A stretch of 14,418 nt of DNA from JBHHZM01 sp046758065 (lineage in GTDB: Bacteria; Pseudomonadota; Alphaproteobacteria; JAAXGF01). The notes under the pieces are model-generated. The model was not told the DNA's origin. It made no database searches and saw only the letters and a list, made by a program, of their open reading frames with translations. Positions within the stretch are counted from its first letter, which is position 1; each line of letters starts with the position of its first letter. Where the stretch lies: contig JBHHZM010000079.1 in assembly GCA_046758065.1 (NCBI GenBank), positions 1-14,418 of the forward strand, given 5' to 3'. The position numbers were made by a program, and so were the translations under genes. Shown here piece by piece: positions 8,561 through 14,418 of this stretch.

Positions 8561-8589
8561 GACATAGGACTACCCGGCGACGAGTCCAA
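8561..8589 (-). promoter_or_regulatory. Candidate sigma-70-type promoter of the nuo operon
   Basis: On the minus strand TTGGAC (8584-8589) and TATGTC (8561-8566) are separated by exactly 17 bases. The -35 box is good, the -10 box weak (three of six matches). Predicted transcription would start near 8554, giving a leader of about 50 nt before nuoA. It is the best pair I find in the 150 bases between tRNA-Asp and nuoA. Read-through from the tRNA promoter is an alternative, because no clear terminator follows tRNA-Asp. Confidence 0.4.
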
Positions 8590-8651
8590 CGCGTGTGCGG
8601 CGCCCCGATGCCGACCGACAAGTCCCGCCGCGACAAACCGGTCCCGGACGG

Positions 8652-8729
<78 letters not shown>

Positions 8730-8752
8730 GGGTCACGACCCCCGGCGGGCCC

Positions 8753-8781
8753 CGTGTACTGCACGGTCTGAAGAGTGTCAA
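8753..8781 (-). promoter_or_regulatory. Promoter of tRNA-Asp with GC-rich discriminator
   Basis: A perfect -35 box TTGACA (8776-8781) stands 17 bases from TACACG (8753-8758, three of six matches to the -10 consensus). Transcription would start near 8746, about 17 nt before the mature tRNA 5' end. The bases after the -10 box are GGGCCCGCC, the GC-rich discriminator typical of stable-RNA promoters under stringent control. Position and strength fit a dedicated tRNA promoter. The regulation is inferred, not shown. Confidence 0.65.
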
Positions 8782-8828
8782 GGCGCTTGGAACCGTGCGC
8801 CCCGGAGCCTCTGTGTCCTGCTTTCGGC

Positions 8829-8855
8829 AAACAAAACAACGCCCAGTGGTGGGCG
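8829..8855 (-). terminator. Intrinsic terminator overlapping the 3' end of tRNA-Val
   Basis: On the minus strand CGCCCA (8850-8855) pairs perfectly with TGGGCG (8840-8845) across a 4-base loop, CCAC. A U-rich run, TTGTTTTGTTT, follows (8829-8839). The left arm is the 3' acceptor strand and discriminator of the tRNA, and the loop contains its CCA end. The hairpin therefore competes with the acceptor stem of the mature tRNA. Stem and U-run make an intrinsic terminator likely, though the stem is only 6 bp. Confidence 0.6.
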
Positions 8856-8922
8856 ATGACGGGCTCGAACCGCCGACCTCCTCGGTGTAAACGAGGCGCT
8901 CTCCCGACTGAGCTAATCGCCC
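8847..8922 (-). tRNA. tRNA-Val (anticodon UAC), CCA encoded
   Basis: The 76-nt minus-strand cloverleaf has acceptor stem GGGCGAT/ATCGCCC, D arm GCTC/GAGC, anticodon stem CCTCG/CGAGG around TTTACAC (anticodon TAC) and T arm GGCGG/CCGTC around TTCGAGC. Discriminator A73 is followed by an encoded CCA at 8847-8849. Anticodon UAC and A73 agree with valine identity. It lies 118 nt upstream of tRNA-Asp, with a terminator between them, so the two appear to be separate transcripts. I find no convincing promoter of its own in the 79 bases between it and hupB. Confidence 0.98.
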
Positions 8923-8949
8923 GCGGTCGTCACAAATTCAAGCACAGAA

Positions 8950-8981
8950 TAATGCCGGCCATCCACCGACAGCCGGCATTA
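8950..8981 (-). terminator. Hairpin between hupB and tRNA-Val, probable hupB terminator
   Basis: A perfect 10-bp inverted repeat, TAATGCCGGC (8950-8959) and GCCGGCATTA (8972-8981), flanks a 12-base loop. It begins 21 nt after the hupB stop codon. On the minus strand it is followed by TTCTGTGCTTG, which is only partly U-rich, so termination may be incomplete. If it leaks, tRNA-Val could be made from the hupB promoter. The stem could instead act as an RNA processing or stability element. Confidence 0.5.
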
Positions 8982-9001
8982 CCGTTGTGGCGGCGAACCG
9001 G

Positions 9002-9277
9002 CTATCTGTTCACCGATTCCTTCAGGGCCTTGCCGGCCTTGAACTTCGGCTGTTTCGAAGCCGCGATCTGGATAGGCTCTCCAGTACGGGGGTTGCGGCC
9101 CCGGCTCGCAGCGCGATGGGCAACACTGAAGGTTCCGAACCCGACGAGTCGAACCTCGTTGCCCCCCGCCAACGAAGTGGTAATCGAGTCGAACACGCCA
9201 TCGACCGCCTTGCTTGCATCGGTTTTGCTCAAACCGGCGGTGTCGGCAACCTTCGCGATCAGATCGTTCTTGTTCAC
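9002..9277 (-). CDS. hupB: DNA-binding protein HU
   Basis: Small basic histone-like protein that bends DNA and compacts the nucleoid, acting as a dimer. The 91-residue product is full length for the family. It has the N-terminal helical dimer domain (NKNDLIAKVADTAGLSKTDA), the VRLVGFGTF strand (43-51) and the DNA-gripping arm with GRNPRTGEPIQI (60-71), including the proline that intercalates into DNA. The start is GTG at 9275-9277; GGAGG lies about ten bases upstream and relatives begin MNKND. It has its own clear promoter, and lies just after lon. That neighbourhood is common in proteobacteria, where HU is known as a Lon substrate in some species. IHF is less likely because the sequence lacks IHF-type ends and matches HU throughout. 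Confidence 0.97.
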   Translation of the reverse strand: MNKNDLIAKVADTAGLSKTDASKAVDGVFDSITTSLAGGNEVRLVGFGTFSVAHRAASRGRNPRTGEPIQIAASKQPKFKAGKALKESVNR

Positions 9278-9342
9278 AGTGACGCCCCCTCCGAGAAATT
9301 GAAATTCAGTTTATGTATGCGGCGACGCTGAAAGGCGGTGGA

Positions 9343-9372
9343 AGTGTAAGCCTGACAGCGCGGCCGCGTCAA
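9343..9372 (-). promoter_or_regulatory. Promoter of hupB
   Basis: On the minus strand TTGACG (9367-9372, five of six) and TACACT (9343-9348, four of six) are separated by 18 bases. Predicted transcription starts near 9336, about 60 nt before the GTG start. The 201-base gap between lon and hupB holds no gene. Besides this promoter it contains two direct copies of AACGCTTC (9392-9399 and 9421-9428, given as plus strand) upstream of the -35 box. I see no strong lon terminator in it. Confidence 0.6.
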
Positions 9373-9478
9373 TGGTTCGCGCGCGCAAATCAACGCTTCG
9401 CGGCGGTACACGACGTATGGAACGCTTCTCCAACAAAATTTCGATGACCGCCGTACTTTGGATCACGCAAAGTTGAAC

Positions 9479-11884
<2,406 letters not shown>

Positions 11885-11955
11885 AACGTCACCTCAGGTC
11901 TTAACCGGCGGGACCGGAATGCGAAAGAGACGAGCCGTGGCGGCGGTCACCGTAG

Positions 11956-11984
11956 AGGTGGTGCAAACGCGCCATCCGTTCAAG
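11956..11984 (-). promoter_or_regulatory. Candidate heat-shock (RpoH-type) promoter of lon
   Basis: Four bases after the clpX stop codon the minus strand has CTTGAAC (11978-11984), then 14 bases, then CACCACCT (11956-11963). This resembles the sigma-32 pattern CTTGAAA - 13 to 14 bases - CCCCATnT; the -35 box is nearly perfect and the -10 box matches five of eight. No sigma-70 -10 box sits at a suitable distance. Transcription would start near 11949, about 65 nt before the TTG start. lon is a known RpoH target in many proteobacteria, which supports the reading. Confidence 0.4.
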
Positions 11985-11988
11985 GGCG

Positions 11989-13257
<1,269 letters not shown>

Positions 13258-13293
13258 GGCTACCCCATCAATCGACTGGTCACGCCAAACAAC

Positions 13294-13323
13294 ATGTTAG
13301 CCAACCGGCGCGGTACAACACAA
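13294..13323 (-). promoter_or_regulatory. Possible promoter of clpX
   Basis: On the minus strand TTGTGT (13318-13323) and TAACAT (13294-13299) are separated by 18 bases. Each box matches the consensus only partly (three and four of six). Transcription would start near 13287, about 30 nt before the clpX ATG. It is the best candidate in the 178-base gap between clpP and clpX. The rest of the gap shows only short AT-rich repeats (GGATTC twice at 13406-13419, plus strand) and no clear terminator, so read-through from clpP is also likely. Confidence 0.33.
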
Positions 13324-13435
13324 CATCTGAAACGCACGCCGGTGCAGCGCGGCGCATTTGGACCCGAAACCGCGTTGGCGGCTGCCTGTTGGTCCCGAAT
13401 CGCAAGGATTCTAGGATTCCGCTATCAAAGAAGCG

Positions 13436-14122
13436 TTAATTGCCGGAGTCGGGAGTGTTCTCGTTTTCTTCTTTTTTATTTTCATCTTCCGAAATTGGCG
13501 GCCGTTTCACGATGACCTCGTCGATGAGACCGAAGTCCTTGGCCTCCTCGGCGGTCATGAACTTGTCGCGATCCATGTTGCTTTCGATCACCGACAGCGG
13601 CTGACCCGTGTGGTTGACATAGATCTCGTTGAGCCGGGCGCGCATGGCCAGAATCTCCAGGGCGTGAATCTCGATGTCCGTCGCTTGACCCTGAGCGCCG
13701 CCCGACGGCTGGTGGATCATGATGCGTGCATGCGGCAGCGCGAACCGTTGCTCGGGAGCGCCGGCGGCGAGCAGCAGCGAAGCCATCGACGACGCCTGAC
13801 CGACGCAAAGCGTCTGCACGCTCGGCCGGATATACTGCATGGTATCGTAGATCGCGAGGCCCGAGGTCACGATCCCCCCCGGCGAGTTGATGTAGAACGA
13901 GATGTCCTTGGTCGGATTGTCGGCCTCGAGGAACAGGAGTTGCGCCGTCACCAGGCTGGCGACGCCGTCGTCGACCGGGCCGGTAAGGAAGACGATGCGC
14001 TCCTTCAGCAGCCGCGAATAGATGTCGTAGGCCCGCTCCCCGCGCGAGGTCTGTTCGACCACCATGGGGACCAGGTAGTTCATGTGGGTGTCAATCGGGT
14101 CTCGCATGTCCGTCACTTTCAT
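13436..14122 (-). CDS. clpP: ATP-dependent Clp protease proteolytic subunit ClpP
   Basis: Serine peptidase that forms the double-ring proteolytic chamber used by ClpX. Catalytic residues are S112 (QASSMAS), H137 (MIHQPSGG) and D186 (MDRDKF), with the 25- and 49-residue spacing known from E. coli (S97, H122, D171 of the mature enzyme). The product has 228 residues from ATG at 14120-14122. A second ATG at 14105-14107 gives 223 residues beginning MRDPIDTHMNYLVPM, which looks closer to relatives. Neither start has a good ribosome site, so the choice is open. The C-terminus is odd: about 20 residues rich in E, N, D and K follow the conserved KRPP and are encoded by unusually AT-rich DNA. The tig stop lies 35 nt upstream, so tig and clpP are probably co-transcribed. 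Confidence 0.97.
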   Translation of the reverse strand: MKVTDMRDPIDTHMNYLVPMVVEQTSRGERAYDIYSRLLKERIVFLTGPVDDGVASLVTAQLLFLEADNPTKDISFYINSPGGIVTSGLAIYDTMQYIRPSVQTLCVGQASSMASLLLAAGAPEQRFALPHARIMIHQPSGGAQGQATDIEIHALEILAMRARLNEIYVNHTGQPLSVIESNMDRDKFMTAEEAKDFGLIDEVIVKRPPISEDENKKEENENTPDSGN

Positions 14123-14157
14123 CGCGGCCGGTCCGTCGCGCGGTCCGTGTTCAAGGT

Positions 14158-14418
14158 TTACCCCGCCTTCGCTTTCTCCTTGCCGGCGGCGCCCCTGGCG
14201 GCTTTCTTCGCAGGCTTCTTGCCCGCACCCGCCGCACCCTTCTTCGCCGGTTTCCTGGCGGCCTTCCCGGCGGATTTCTTGGACTTCGCCTTGGCGCGCG
14301 GCCCGGTTTCCGGATCGCGCAGGAGTTCCCCGACCGGAACCTTCTCTTCGTCGACCTGGGCCATCTCAAGGATAAAGTCGATCACCTTGTCCTCGAATAT
14401 CGGCGCCCGCAGTTCGCT
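14158..14418 (-). CDS. tig: Trigger factor, C-terminal end (cut by window edge)
   Basis: Ribosome-associated chaperone and peptidyl-prolyl isomerase; only the last 86 residues are in the window. The first part, LRAPIFEDKVIDFILEMAQV, is the end of the C-terminal helical domain and closely resembles other trigger factors. It is followed by VDEEKVPVGELL and then a tail of about 46 residues made mostly of Lys, Ala, Gly, Arg and Pro, with KPAKK twice (56-60 and 68-72 of the visible part). This looks like a histone H1 tail and is not part of the core fold. The identification rests on the helical segment and on the classical tig-clpP-clpX-lon order. The gene continues to the right of the window. Confidence 0.9.
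   Translation of the reverse strand, partial: SELRAPIFEDKVIDFILEMAQVDEEKVPVGELLRDPETGPRAKAKSKKSAGKAARKPAKKGAAGAGKKPAKKAARGAAGKEKAKAG

Noticed and set aside
8531..8594. Two ACGCGT motifs in the nuo leader, possible operator repeats
   Set aside because: Only about eight bases are shared, the flanks differ, and such GC-rich 6-8-mers are common at this base composition.
9447..9478. Lon terminator candidate ACTTTG/CAAAGT
   Set aside because: The stem is six mostly A-T pairs with no U-run after it. A second inverted repeat, CGGCGGT (9401-9407) with ACCGCCG (9447-9453), has a 39-base loop and is also too weak.
11890..11960. Possible RNA thermometer in the lon leader: CACCTC (11955-11960) could pair with GAGGTG of the ribosome site (11890-11895)
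   Set aside because: Only six base pairs across a loop of about 60 bases. If the proposed promoter is used, the upstream arm is not even transcribed.
13406..13419. GGATTC direct repeat after clpP as a terminator or mobile-element scar
   Set aside because: The repeat is short, gives no stable GC-rich stem and has no flanking insertion-sequence features.

Overview
The window reads as a chromosomal core region of a GC-rich alphaproteobacterium, most likely near the Rhodospirillales. This rests on recognisable alphaproteobacterial versions of the proteins (separate NuoC and NuoD, a 687-residue NuoG without the long enterobacterial C-terminus, NuoA-NuoJ in canonical order) and on the gene order; I could not run a phylogeny. 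Every gene I can support is on the minus strand, so the functional order runs from the right end of the window to the left.

From 14418 down to 11989 lie the C-terminus of trigger factor (tig, cut by the window edge), clpP and clpX. Next come lon (11884-9479) and the gene for the DNA-binding protein HU (hupB, 9277-9002). This is a protein-quality-control block: a ribosome-bound chaperone, the ClpXP protease, the Lon protease, then a nucleoid protein that is a Lon substrate in some bacteria. Candidate promoters are visible before clpX, before lon (a heat-shock-like site just after the clpX stop) and before hupB (the most convincing of the three).

Between hupB and the respiratory operon sit two tRNA genes, tRNA-Val(UAC) and tRNA-Asp(GUC). 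An intrinsic terminator overlaps the 3' end of the first. A good promoter with a GC-rich discriminator precedes the second. A 10-bp hairpin separates hupB from tRNA-Val.

From 8501 to the left edge runs the NADH:quinone oxidoreductase (complex I) operon nuoABCDEFGHI and the start of nuoJ. Junctions are overlapping or nearly so, except for short gaps at nuoB/nuoC (25 nt), nuoH/nuoI (36 nt) and nuoI/nuoJ (46 nt). All iron-sulfur ligands, the FMN/NADH site and the quinone-site residues that can be judged from sequence are present, so the complex looks functional.

No stretch of more than about 200 bases lacks a gene. I see no mobile element, CRISPR array, toxin-antitoxin pair, prophage or unknown gene. 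This is an ordinary, conserved housekeeping region; the points worth a second look are regulatory details and two unusual C-terminal tails (trigger factor and ClpP), not a new system.
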